A stretch of DNA of 64,000 nucleotides from Balamuthia mandrillaris (lineage: Eukaryota > Discosea > Longamoebia > Balamuthiidae). The stretch lies in assembly GCA_031835245.1 (NCBI GenBank), contig JAVKOQ010000211.1, positions 1 through 64,000 of the forward strand. The letters are read 5' to 3'. This document shows positions 29,652 through 39,195 of the stretch, one piece after another. The position numbers and the translations under genes are program-made. The notes under the pieces were generated by a model. That model saw nothing but the letters and a program-made list of their open reading frames with translations, did no database searches and was not told where the DNA came from. Within the stretch, counting starts at the first letter, position 1, and every line of letters begins with the position of its first letter.

Positions 29652-32600
29652 ATGTCGACAAAAAAGGCGCACGATCTTTTCACCGGAGACAACTGGCAGT
29701 ACTACCGCCAAAAAATAAAGAACGCGCTACACCGACACAACCTGTACGACTACGCCAAGAACGAGGTACCACTGATCAAAAAACCCGAGCGTGACTCCGA
29801 GGACTTTGAAGCTACCAACAAAAAATACAAAGAACAACAACAAACTCTCGGAAAAGTAACATACATAATATGCAAACAACTCGACGAAACCAAAATCGGG
29901 CAATACGCACATCTTCCACCACACGAAATCTGGAAGAAGCTCAATGACCTCTACAACCACCAAGACGCGTTCACAATCGGCATCACAATGGCGGAGCTGA
30001 ACGAACTTACGTTCGATTACGACAACTTCCCTCTTTTCCTCAACAAATTCGACGAAATCATCGATCGCCTCAACAAACTCGGGCTCAACTTCGACGAAAC
30101 GGCTCGGAACAGCCTACTACTCGGAAAAGCGAGAAAGTACCTTCACTGCATCAAAGGGGTACAGTTTGCCAACGATCCCGGAATCGTACGAAAGCTCTTC
30201 ATGTCCGAATGGTCTCAACAGAAAGCCAGCACCAACGCCGACGACACCGCTTTCCAACACAGAACGAACGGGAACAACAACAACAACAACAACGGCAACA
30301 ACGGCATCAACCACAACAACCACAACAACCACAGGCACAACGACTATCGACGAGGCAACAACAAACACCACGGGCGCGGACGTTACAGTCGAGGAGGACG
30401 AGGCAGAGGACGCGGACAACGCCAGTACCACAACCAACAACCGAACCAGGACGGCAAGCACTGCGATTTCTGCAACACCCATACGCACAACACCAGCGAC
30501 TGCCGAACTATGAAGAAAGCAGCCGACAAGCTCGCCGCTATTGAAGCTGCCGCAGATGCTACCGCTAACATGGCTACCACCAACACAAACACTTCTTCTT
30601 CTTCTTCTCAAACCAATAAAGACTTTTGCCCCTGGTACATCGATTCTGGCGCATCTCGACACATGTCCAACAAACAAGACTGGTTTTCCTCACTTCGTAC
30701 CCATTCTCCCTCAAAAATTTTCCTTGGCGACAACTATGCAGTTCCAGCTATCGGCACGGGCACAATCAAACTACAAACAAACCGAGGCTACAACATCGCT
30801 ATCGACAACGTACTTTACGCACCTGACCTCGCCAACAATCTCGTCTCCGTTGCTGCCCTCACAGACAGAGGAAACCAAGTCCTTTTCAAAGGCAATTTTT
30901 GCTACGTCATCGACCAGAAAGGAGAGACCGTCGCCACAGCCACCAAAAAGAACGGTAACTACCCACTCACCAACTTCAACATAATCAACAACGAACAGAA
31001 CACGGCATACATGGCTACTCAACTACCGCCTTCTACGAACCTTACAACCCTTTGGCATCGACGTTTAGGACACATCAACATCAACTCTCTCCGCAAGCTA
31101 CCCCAAATCGTTAGCGGCGTCACCCTTGGCAGACACGACTTCGGCACATGCATCGCCTGCATAACGGGCAAACAACACCGTACCAAGATCAACAGAGCGC
31201 CTGCACCGCGTGCACTTTCCAAACTTCAACTCGTTCACACTGACGTCTGTGGGCCAATGCAAATTCCCTCCATCGGTGGTTCACGATATTTCGTAACTTT
31301 CACCGACGACTACACACGCAAGACCTGGACCTACTTCCTCAAAAACAAAAACGAAGTCACGACAAAATTCATCGAGTTCGCTAAACTCGTCACCAACCAA
31401 ACCGGTCTCACCATCAAGGCCGTCCGCAGCGACGGCGGAGGAGAATATTTCGGCTACCAATTCAAAAACGCGCTCATCCAACGAGGCATTCTTCATCAAC
31501 GCTCTGCTCCATACACACCTGAGCAAAATGGCGTCGCAGAACGAAAGAACCGCTCCATTGTAGAAAAAGCCTTGTGTCTCTTGCAACAAGCTCATCTCGA
31601 AACGCGCTTCTGGGCGGAAGCAGTTCGCATGGCCACAATCATCCTCAATCACGTCGGCACTAAAGCCCTGAGAGCTGACCTCACGCCTGAGGAGGCGTGG
31701 ACCGGAATCAAACCTAACCTCAGCCACATCCACACTTTTGGCTGCACGGCTTACGCTCTCACACCAAAATCACTACGCAAGAAGTTCGACCCGCACTCAA
31801 CGAAATGCATTTACATCGGACCTGCGGAAGACGCCAAAGCACATCGTCTCTACCGTCTCGAAACTAATCGCTTTTTCACAAGCCGAGACGTCACCTTCAT
31901 CGAAGACGACTTCCCTTTCGCTCCCAACCAAGAGCCCAAACCTTCAGAAGAAGACGACGAACCTTACTACAGCGACACCGACACCGACACCAGCACCGAC
32001 GACGACAGCGACACTTCCAGCGACAGCGGCGATGAAACGCCTACTCCCTTCGTTTTTGAACAAGACACCAACTACTTGGAAGCCAACGACGAATTACCGG
32101 AAGACATCGAACACGCTACCACAGACAGCGAGGACACCCTAACTTCCAACCCCCCATCCTCAGAAGAAATAGCAGAACCAGGGGGAGCGTCACCCTCACC
32201 ATCTTACATCCTACCTTCTGCGGCCCCAGCACCCAAGACTACTAAACGTTTCGCGAAAAGACTCAAAAGCGCAACCAAATCAACCAAAAACCCACGCCAA
32301 CCCAAAAAGCGCAACGTCACATGGAACATGCCACTCGCTCGTACTTTCAACAAGTCTACCACTACTGCTACTACTACCCCAACAGCACAAACGGAACGAC
32401 GATATCCTCTACGCAGTCGCACCCCATCACGTAAAGCACTCGAAGCAGCTCAAGCCCTAGCTTGCATCACTCCACAAAACCGTTTCACACCGCGAAACTA
32501 CTCCGAAGCCATTTCTTGTCCCGAAGCCAGCTTATGGAACGACGCCATGGACAGCGAAGTCGATTCGCTCACCTCCAACGGAACGTGGATACTTGTACCC

Positions 32601-34106
32601 CCACCTGAAAACGAAGACATCAACATTGTGGACTGCATGTGGATTTACAAAATCAAAGAACTTGCAGACAACTCCGTTGACAAATACAAAGCTCGTCTTG
32701 TAGCTCGAGGTTTCACTCAAAAGTACGGCATTGACTTTTTCGACATCTACTCACCAGTAGCCATCCTCACGTCCATTCGAACCGTCATCGCTTACGCCAC
32801 ACTCCACGGATATAGGCTGCATCATCTCGATTTCGTCACAGCCTACCTCAACGCCAAACTCAAACAAAAAATATACATGCGACAACCTCCAGGCTACGTC
32901 GACCCACAACACCCCAACTGGCTTTGTCTTCTACAAAAAGGCCTCTACGGACTTCGACAATCAGCTCGCAAGTGGAACAAAACCGTACACAAAGAAATCC
33001 TTGCCATTGGTTTCTACCAAAGCGAAGCGGACCCTTGCATCTACGTAAAGGTCGAAGGGGGAGAAATCATCATTCTCGCCCTTTACGTCGACGACGTTCT
33101 TCTCGCAGCCAAAACTACCAAAGCGATGGAACCCACCAAGAAACAACTCTCCAAAGCGTTCAAAATGAAAGACCTCGGCGAAGCGAAATACATCTTAGGA
33201 ATCGAAATCCAACGAGACTACGAAAACAAACGAACCTACCTATCACAACAAAAATTCATCTCCGACACTCTCGAGAAATACGGCATGACGAACGCAAAAC
33301 CTAGCGTCACTCCACTAGTCCCACACGAGCGTCTCGCCAAACGTCTACCCAACGAACCAAAAATCGACAGCAACATCCCATATCAAGGAGTAATCGGAAG
33401 CCTTCTCTGGATTATGCGCGGAACACGACCAGACATCGCTGCAGCACTCAGCCAACTCACTCGATTCTGCTCTGACCCCTCCAAACATCACTGGGCAGCA
33501 GCACAACACACCCTACGATATCTCAAACACACTCAAAACACCTGCATCGTCTACGACGGAAACGCACCCAACGCTGACCGACTTATCGGCTACACCGATG
33601 CAGATTTCGGAGGAAAAGAAAAGAAACAAAAATCCACTTCTGGATACGGTTTCACACTCTGCGGAGGACCAATCAGCTGGAGTAGCAAGAAACAAAGCGA
33701 CATCGCACTCTCAACTTCAGACGCTGAATACGTAGCAGCATGTCACGCAACTAAAGAAGCTGTCTGGCTCCGTCAACTCCTCAAAGATCTCAAACTTCCA
33801 CAACAAGGACCAACTGAACTCTTCGAAGACAACCAAACAGCAATCAAGATCGCAGAAAACCCAATCATCCACGATCGAAGTAAACACATCGACGTCAAGT
33901 ACCACTACGTCCGACAGAAAGTTAAGAGAAAAGAAGTTAAACTCATCTACGTACCTTCTGGCGAAAATATCGCAGATGCTATGACCAAATCTCTCGCGGG
34001 ACCACTACTTAGAAAGCATATGGCATCTTTTGGATTATCCCAACCTCCAGACCAGCCGAACCGAGATAAGCCAAACATTGAGGGGGAGTATAAGAACACG
34101 CAATGA
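29652..34106 (+). CDS. Copia Gag-Pol polyprotein
   Basis: One open frame of 1484 codons whose end overlaps the 3' LTR. Domains in order: Gag (UBN2-type) to about residue 200; an Asn/His/Gly-rich basic stretch; a CX2CX4HX4C zinc knuckle near 272; protease (WYIDSGASRHMS near 328); the GAG-pre-integrase zinc motif; integrase (VHTDVCGPM, SDGGGEYFG, GVAERKNRSIVE); an acidic Ser/Asp/Thr linker; reverse transcriptase (KARLVARGFTQ, ALYVDDVLLA) and RNase H (YTDADFGG, SKHIDVKYHYVR). Integrase before reverse transcriptase is the Ty1/copia order. Gag and Pol share one frame, as in plant and insect copia. It looks whole. Confidence 0.95.
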   Translation: MSTKKAHDLFTGDNWQYYRQKIKNALHRHNLYDYAKNEVPLIKKPERDSEDFEATNKKYKEQQQTLGKVTYIICKQLDETKIGQYAHLPPHEIWKKLNDLYNHQDAFTIGITMAELNELTFDYDNFPLFLNKFDEIIDRLNKLGLNFDETARNSLLLGKARKYLHCIKGVQFANDPGIVRKLFMSEWSQQKASTNADDTAFQHRTNGNNNNNNNGNNGINHNNHNNHRHNDYRRGNNKHHGRGRYSRGGRGRGRGQRQYHNQQPNQDGKHCDFCNTHTHNTSDCRTMKKAADKLAAIEAAADATANMATTNTNTSSSSSQTNKDFCPWYIDSGASRHMSNKQDWFSSLRTHSPSKIFLGDNYAVPAIGTGTIKLQTNRGYNIAIDNVLYAPDLANNLVSVAALTDRGNQVLFKGNFCYVIDQKGETVATATKKNGNYPLTNFNIINNEQNTAYMATQLPPSTNLTTLWHRRLGHININSLRKLPQIVSGVTLGRHDFGTCIACITGKQHRTKINRAPAPRALSKLQLVHTDVCGPMQIPSIGGSRYFVTFTDDYTRKTWTYFLKNKNEVTTKFIEFAKLVTNQTGLTIKAVRSDGGGEYFGYQFKNALIQRGILHQRSAPYTPEQNGVAERKNRSIVEKALCLLQQAHLETRFWAEAVRMATIILNHVGTKALRADLTPEEAWTGIKPNLSHIHTFGCTAYALTPKSLRKKFDPHSTKCIYIGPAEDAKAHRLYRLETNRFFTSRDVTFIEDDFPFAPNQEPKPSEEDDEPYYSDTDTDTSTDDDSDTSSDSGDETPTPFVFEQDTNYLEANDELPEDIEHATTDSEDTLTSNPPSSEEIAEPGGASPSPSYILPSAAPAPKTTKRFAKRLKSATKSTKNPRQPKKRNVTWNMPLARTFNKSTTTATTTPTAQTERRYPLRSRTPSRKALEAAQALACITPQNRFTPRNYSEAISCPEASLWNDAMDSEVDSLTSNGTWILVPPPENEDINIVDCMWIYKIKELADNSVDKYKARLVARGFTQKYGIDFFDIYSPVAILTSIRTVIAYATLHGYRLHHLDFVTAYLNAKLKQKIYMRQPPGYVDPQHPNWLCLLQKGLYGLRQSARKWNKTVHKEILAIGFYQSEADPCIYVKVEGGEIIILALYVDDVLLAAKTTKAMEPTKKQLSKAFKMKDLGEAKYILGIEIQRDYENKRTYLSQQKFISDTLEKYGMTNAKPSVTPLVPHERLAKRLPNEPKIDSNIPYQGVIGSLLWIMRGTRPDIAAALSQLTRFCSDPSKHHWAAAQHTLRYLKHTQNTCIVYDGNAPNADRLIGYTDADFGGKEKKQKSTSGYGFTLCGGPISWSSKKQSDIALSTSDAEYVAACHATKEAVWLRQLLKDLKLPQQGPTELFEDNQTAIKIAENPIIHDRSKHIDVKYHYVRQKVKRKEVKLIYVPSGENIADAMTKSLAGPLLRKHMASFGLSQPPDQPNRDKPNIEGEYKNTQ

Positions 34107-34365
34107 TTATCTTATCTCTCATCTTTATTCTCCCGAAGTTGCTCTCACCTCTTTCCCGCCAAATCACAGTTACGGAGATTTAGACTTGAGAAATATTCTA
34201 GAACCACGAACACATATAAATAGAGTTCCTATGTATCCGCACACACCCGCCGGGAACCGACACACACAACACACACACGTATACACACACTTTGTACTGC
34301 ACTCTTACTCTCAATACAGTGTTCTTAGTGATACTTCCGCATATCTGCGCCTTTCCTATTTAATA
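34089..34365 (+). repeat. 3' LTR of the copia element
   Basis: 277 bp, the same as the 5' LTR by eye, followed by the target duplicate AGGAT at 34366-34370. Confidence 0.92.
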
Positions 34366-34542
34366 AGGATGACCAAAAGCCATGCCCTTTGAGTTGTAAC
34401 AAAAAGCGATCATCCTCTGCGATGAACGCTTGGTGGGCAGGGGGGTGCCTTTGGATGGTGCCGCGAATTCCTCCCACTCAGCCTCTGCTTCTTCTTTCTC
34501 CGCTTCACTTTCACGAAAAAGCTACGTTGCTTGCGTGGGAAG

Positions 34543-35001
34543 ATGACCAGGCGTGTTCTGTTTCCTCCGCACAGCGCACCAAGCGACCGCCACACCACGC
34601 GGAATGCGGCTCGGTGGATGAACTGGGGAGAAGCAGAGCCCAGAACGGACCCGGACCAACCAGACGGTTCATATTTCGAGTGCTCCCCTGCCGACTCCCC
34701 TCCTCACCTCTTCGACGACGACCCTATCGAGGCCTCTGCCCCTGTGGCTCAACGTCCCACGACCTGCGTGCAGACAACCGAGGATGCGTTGGCGGCAGCC
34801 GACTTTCAGCTTGAGGACTCTCTGAGAATAACGCGCAACAAGCCTGAGTCAGAGCAAGGTCGCTGGATGAACTTGAACAAAAGGAAGACCGCTGCAACGG
34901 GCAAGCAAGAGAAACCAGCCAGCCACATGCCGGCGACCTCAACTCGAAAGAAGAGAAAGAAATGGAAAGAGGGTGGGGCGTTGGATGATATTGTTATTTG
35001 A
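34543..35001 (+). CDS. Small basic-tailed protein, family C
   Basis: 152 residues from the ATG at 34543. The frame is open upstream but has no closer ATG. The motif SYFECSPADSPPHLFDDDP lies at about 43-61. The middle is acidic and Thr-rich (TTEDALAAADFQLEDSL), and the end is basic (STRKKRKKWKEGG). The nearby copia 3' LTR ends about 180 bp upstream on the same strand, so LTR transcription could reach this gene. Unrecognised family. Confidence 0.58.
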   Translation: MTRRVLFPPHSAPSDRHTTRNAARWMNWGEAEPRTDPDQPDGSYFECSPADSPPHLFDDDPIEASAPVAQRPTTCVQTTEDALAAADFQLEDSLRITRNKPESEQGRWMNLNKRKTAATGKQEKPASHMPATSTRKKRKKWKEGGALDDIVI

Positions 35002-36382
35002 ATGGGGTGCAACTCTTCAAAGGAACGTGTTGTGTCTTACATGTTTACCCGTTGCTGGATCATGCGCGTGAAAGAGGACCGGGGGTTGGTGACATGGTGA
35101 GGAGCAACGAGCGACGAGTGATGATGAGAGCGAGGCGAGAAAAGAACGGATGGTTGAAAAGGGAGTCAAACCTTTGGAATACGCCAATGGGATTAGGAGA
35201 GCGGTTGTGTCGGTCAAAAAGGCAAGATGAACAACCGGATGAGTCGCTTTTTCCACTGCCTGTTGGCTTGATACGAAGCGAGAGAACAGCAACAGGCAGG
35301 TTAAACCTACGTGTAAACAAATGAAACGCCTTTTTGGTCAAAAAGGAAACGATGATTGTGCTCCATCCGTGCTCTCAAATGCTCTTTGTCACCCTAACCT
35401 TCCCCCCCCGACAATACCATTGCTGGCAACATGGAGGAAAGGATGACGCACCGTGCACGAAGGAGGCCTGCTGAGGGTGGTTGTGCTTATGGTTGTGGAA
35501 GAAAGGTTTTTTGCCAAACATACTCTCTGGCTTGGTTAAAAAAATTCTTTTTTTGTCTGTACAGCGTTTCTCTCAAGGATGTCTATCCGCCGGTTAGCTT
35601 CTGCCCGTTGTTGAGCGTCATCGCCGTTCTGTTGCTGCGCTGGCGGAGATGGCAGTGCGCGGAGGAAGGCCATGTGGCAGGAGGCACGCAGCGGAGGTCT
35701 TGAAGAAGGGGAATGTCTTCTTTGGGAGCGCCTGGGGCCACCTCCTTCCCTGTTCTCTCCGTGGCTGGCCTGCTCGAGCGGAGTGAGCACGGCAGGACGT
35801 CCTCCAACCTGAACCAGCTGTTGGCGTTCATTTGCGGTTGGGCTTTGTGTGTGTGTTCGAGTGTTCAAGTGAGTCTTCTGACCGCTTCAACGTGTGTGTG
35901 GTTATCTCAATGAAAAGACGTTCAGAGAGAGACCAGCATAAAACGCCTGAAAGTAAATGAAAATGTAAAGGCGTCATTCACACTTTTTCTTTTAGGAAAC
36001 TCATTCTTATTTGAAACCTTTTCCGCCTTTTTGGTCATTCTTTTTCTGGTTTTTCTTTCTTCTCTCCCGCCATCAGGCTAGGTTCTCTCCCACGGCAGGA
36101 ACCTCATGCACAGGGGCTCCCGCCATAAAAACGACAGCGCAGAAAGGGCTTGACTTGACTTCTTTCTTTCTTCGAAAAGGCCAGATCCATCGGCAGATCG
36201 TTGCCCTAATTTGGTAATGATCGGACAACCGAATGAAAACTGATTGGTTGACAGATTATAATGAAAAGAATGATAGGAATGTAAAGAATGATAGGAATAC
36301 CAAGAATGCTAATTCAAAACTTTTTTTTCTTGGTTTTATTATGCACATACTTTTTTACATGAGGCAAAGGCTTGAGGCTGGG
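35002..36382. other. Stretch without a confident gene
   Basis: Several short frames occur, including an 82-codon minus-strand frame at 35583-35831 with LLQDLRCVPPATWPSS, faintly like the family C motif. It lacks the DP end and a basic tail. Nothing else is supported. Confidence 0.35.
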
Positions 36383-36775
36383 TTAGCTCCTTCTTTGCTC
36401 GGTGCTCTTGCTCACCGCGGTCCGTTTGCTGCGGCGTCGCTTGCTGTCTTGTCCCACCCTCGCCTTTCGTGGCTTCTTGTGTATGGCCCTTGGAGGTCCG
36501 AGGTACTTGAATCCCGACCCCAGAGGGGAGACTTGGATGCGGCAAGAGTTTTCTTCGGTAAGGGTTTGGCAGGAGCCGCGGTCCCCAGGAAGAAAAGGCT
36601 CGTTCAGCACCACCTCGCATAAAACAAACGTAGTCAAGCAGAAGGAAGCTGAGGAAGGGAACAACCATGGTTGGTCAAGTGGTGTGAACTCTTCAAGCCA
36701 GACAAAGCTTTGCATGGAGGAGCAAGAGGTGCCGAAGCAACCCGCTTCATACTGAAGTCCAGAGAACAGGGCCAT
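36383..36775 (-). CDS. Small basic-tailed protein, family A
   Basis: A single exon of 130 residues starting MALFSG, the same N-terminal box as MAFFAG and MASFAG. LGSGFKYLGP is at 85-94, followed by a basic tail (HKKPRKARVGQDSKRRRSKR). The acidic helix is replaced by a hydrophobic segment (FCLTTFVLCEVVLNEPF). Pyrimidine-rich sequence ending AAAAG just upstream may be a 5'-UTR 3' splice site. Function unknown. Confidence 0.58.
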   Translation of the reverse strand: MALFSGLQYEAGCFGTSCSSMQSFVWLEEFTPLDQPWLFPSSASFCLTTFVLCEVVLNEPFLPGDRGSCQTLTEENSCRIQVSPLGSGFKYLGPPRAIHKKPRKARVGQDSKRRRSKRTAVSKSTEQRRS

Positions 36776-37349
36776 GGCGGTCTTTTTCTACCAAACTTTT
36801 GAAAAAATGAATGTTGATAAAAAGAAACAAAAAATGCAAAAAAACAAAAAAAAAACAAACAAAGAAGCAAGTCACTGAGCCATGCTTATTTTTTTTGTTG
36901 CCATAGCGCAAGGTTTGTTCCATCCAGGTCCATTCATAGATCTTTGGTCCTTTTATGCCAAGCGTTGTTTTGATAAGCGATCAGCAAATAATTACCAGAA
37001 TGAACCACAACTTCTCGTCCCGGTCTCTCTTCTCCACCGTTCCAAGTATATGTGTAAGACCCTCTTTTGCTTGTTTTTATTTTTATTTTATTATTGAAAG
37101 TTGTCTTTTTTCTTGTTTCTTGTTGCTTGAAAGTTGTCTTGCGTCTTTTTTTTTTTTCCATAGGGAGAGAAGGGAGGACCGCTTCTTGTTTTTTTTGGTT
37201 GCTCCTCTTTCCGCTTCAGACGACTGAAACGCCCCAATAAAGTCTTGCTTACCCTCCGATGGAGTCGTGGAGCATCGAAGGAGGAAAGCGCATGTTCCCT
37301 ACAACCGTATTTTTTTTGTTCAAATGAAGAAGGCCTCCACTCCAACGCT
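36776..37349. other. Intergenic, A/T-run rich
   Basis: Leader of the family A gene on the right strand, then AT-rich sequence. No further gene is supported. Confidence 0.4.
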
Positions 37350-37895
37350 TCACATTTCTTCAGCATCTCCGCTGGTTCTCCTGCAAGCCCTTTTGCTCTC
37401 TCGGTACGTTGTACGCAGCGTTGAACCGCTCCCTCCGGAGCGTTCATCTTCTTCTTCTTCGATCCTCCTTTTTTTGTGAGGCCGGCGGTGAGGAAGTCGC
37501 TTCCGCGCCTGGTCCCTCGCTGCCGGTTTCAAAGAGGGTGCCGAGATGAAGTCGTTCGGTTTGGAGTAGAAGGGATATCTCTCCTCCTCGTCCACAAACG
37601 CGTTTGCTGCCTTGTTTCGTTCCGTTGCCTCTTCCTCCTCCCCTTTCTCCCATCCTTGAAGGAACAGCTCCTCCGGAGTGTCTGTCCCGCCCAGGCCGTC
37701 CACCGGAAAGTGCATCCACCATCCCCCTTTTGGGTCTTGGTCCTCCTCCCCTTCTCGCGATGGCCGTGGTTGAGCGTGTTGGTGAAACGCATCGCCAAGG
37801 TAGGGATGCGGCGGTGAGCTACAGATGAACCGCAGTCGAATGGGTTCCGCGTAGCACCCCAGCGTAGAGGATGAAGAAGAAGAGGAAGCAGTCAT
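37350..37895 (-). CDS. Small acidic/basic protein, family B
   Basis: A single exon of 181 residues. The N-terminus is poly-Ser, then RFICSSPPHPYLGDAF, a degenerate form of the family C motif. DTPEELFLQGWEKGEEEEA matches the 26.3 kb copy. DEEERYPFYSKPNDFISAP at about 101-119 is the shared hallmark. The tail is strongly basic (RKRLPHRRPHKKRR), then acidic, then basic again (YRESKRACRR). The two family B copies lie about 11 kb apart on the same strand with the copia element between them. Function unknown. Confidence 0.6.
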   Translation of the reverse strand: MTASSSSSSSTLGCYAEPIRLRFICSSPPHPYLGDAFHQHAQPRPSREGEEDQDPKGGWWMHFPVDGLGGTDTPEELFLQGWEKGEEEEATERNKAANAFVDEEERYPFYSKPNDFISAPSLKPAARDQARKRLPHRRPHKKRRIEEEEDERSGGSGSTLRTTYRESKRACRRTSGDAEEM

Positions 37896-38307
37896 CGGTG
37901 CAGGTGTGTGTTAATGTTTATTCAAAAAAAATGAGAAAAAACAAAGAAACAAGAAGGGCGTCCCAAAAAGAACAGGTTGCTCACTTTCGTCAAGTGGAGC
38001 TCATTTCCTGAGCCACCACCTACCTACCACCAGCCGTTGAGCTGCAAAGTTGTGAGGTCTCTCCCTCTCTCTTTCGGATTCCCTCTCTACGCAGCCACAT
38101 ACGTCGGTGATCTGGTCTCAGTCTATTCCTTTGAAAACATACCCTTTATCTTGTCTTTTAAACAGTGTGTATGGAGCATGTCTTTGACAACCCTGTTCCA
38201 GACAACGAAGCAAGGGGGGAGGAGTCCTCCTTTTCATCACAGCAACATGGAGGTGATCTGGTCTCACTTCATTCTTGTGCGCTCCATTCCTGTCCATCAT
38301 TCCATCG
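37896..38307. other. Intergenic
   Basis: No coding region is supported. It contains the 3' flank of the family C gene to its right and the 5' flank of the family B gene to its left. Confidence 0.4.
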
Positions 38308-38736
38308 TCATTCTTTCTTGTGGTGTGGTAGTTGGTTCTTCTGGGCATCTGTCCTCTCCGCTGTCGGAGGGACCAAAGCGCTCTTTGGTTGGGCGTGGTC
38401 GTTGTGGGTTGAGGTTGAGGAGCTGGAACCGGCTTTGAGGAAAGCTTCCCCTAGCAGGATGTCGAGCAGCGTCCGCCCGTCCTCCTTCTTCCCCCGGCCA
38501 GGATGACGACGAGGCGGACAAGGGCAGGAGGAAGGGAAACTGCGGATGGGGTCGTAGTCAAAGTGGTGTGGAGGCGAGGCCGATGGAGAGCACTGCAACC
38601 TCTTCCACTTGGAGGGGCCTCCTCCATTCGTGTTGGGCTCTCCTCCTCCTTTCCTCTGCCTTATGGTGGAGCCAGCTTGTCCTGCTTTGGTGTTGTTGTG
38701 GGGGAGGGAAGCAGGTTGATGAGACAACGTTTCCAT
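38308..38736 (-). CDS. Small protein, family C
   Basis: A single exon of 142 residues. The motif RLQCSPSASPPHHFDYDP lies at about 46-63. A basic patch (RRHPGRGKKEDGR) follows, then a possible short helix TLLDILLGEAFL and a Ser/Thr/Pro-rich end with His/Lys (QLPHHKKE). The helix after the basic patch resembles in style the acidic helix of family A. Unrecognised. Confidence 0.55.
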   Translation of the reverse strand: METLSHQPASLPHNNTKAGQAGSTIRQRKGGGEPNTNGGGPSKWKRLQCSPSASPPHHFDYDPIRSFPSSCPCPPRRHPGRGKKEDGRTLLDILLGEAFLKAGSSSSTSTHNDHAQPKSALVPPTAERTDAQKNQLPHHKKE

Positions 38737-39122
38737 GAATGAGAGAGGTTTGGTTATAAGATGAACTATGAAAGAAACAAGGGGTTTTTAAAAAAAAAAT
38801 AAGAAAAGGGCAAAGGTCCACGGAGGTAGTGTGCCATAGTTACGAAGAGATCGTCCTTATTGTTCTTCATCGCAAAGATAGGGTTATATTTGCACATAAC
38901 AGTTGTAAAAAGGCGGTTGGGTGGCGGCAACAAATGGATAAGGGAGAACGACGCACATGTGGTGCTGAAGGAGGACACCGCCCCCGTTGGCATCCCCCCT
39001 CTTACAAGAGGTAGTGCAATTGAAAAATAGATATGCTCTTGTCAAAGAATTTTTTGTTGCTTTCTTTTTCGCATACAAGACCCCATGACGACCTGAATTT
39101 CTTGAAATCAAAAAAAAAGAAA
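38737..39122. other. Intergenic before the second tRNA
   Basis: No coding region is supported. A run of nine A at 39110-39118 is the Pol III terminator (T-run) of the minus-strand tRNA. Confidence 0.5.
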
Positions 39123-39195
39123 TGGCCAGTATGGGGATCGAACCCATGACCTTGGCCTTATTAGCACCACGCTCTACCGACTAAGCTAACCGGCC
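39123..39195 (-). tRNA. tRNA-Ile (anticodon AAT), possibly impaired copy
   Basis: A 73-nt cloverleaf identical to the copy at 3940 except for one base. Position 39 is G instead of C, so the last anticodon-stem pair is G31-G39, a mismatch. All other stems are intact and an A/T terminator follows. Sequence similarity ends near the gene bounds. Confidence 0.92.

Larger units (their letters stand above)
29271..34365 (+). mobile_element. Ty1/copia LTR retrotransposon, looks whole
   Basis: A 5095-bp element: 5' LTR 29271-29547, internal region, 3' LTR 34089-34365. It is flanked by the 5-bp target duplication AGGAT (29266-29270 and 34366-34370). The two LTRs look identical by eye, implying recent insertion. 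Directly after the 5' LTR, GGTTATGGGCC is complementary to the anticodon stem-loop of initiator tRNA-Met, the half-tRNA priming known for Drosophila copia. A purine tract GAGGGGGAG precedes the 3' LTR. It lies within the small-gene island, about 180 bp upstream of the family C gene at 34543. Confidence 0.95.

Noticed and set aside
35583-35831. 82-codon minus-strand frame with LRCVPPATWPSS as a possible family C gene
   Set aside because: Only the LRC.P start matches; the acidic DP part is missing.
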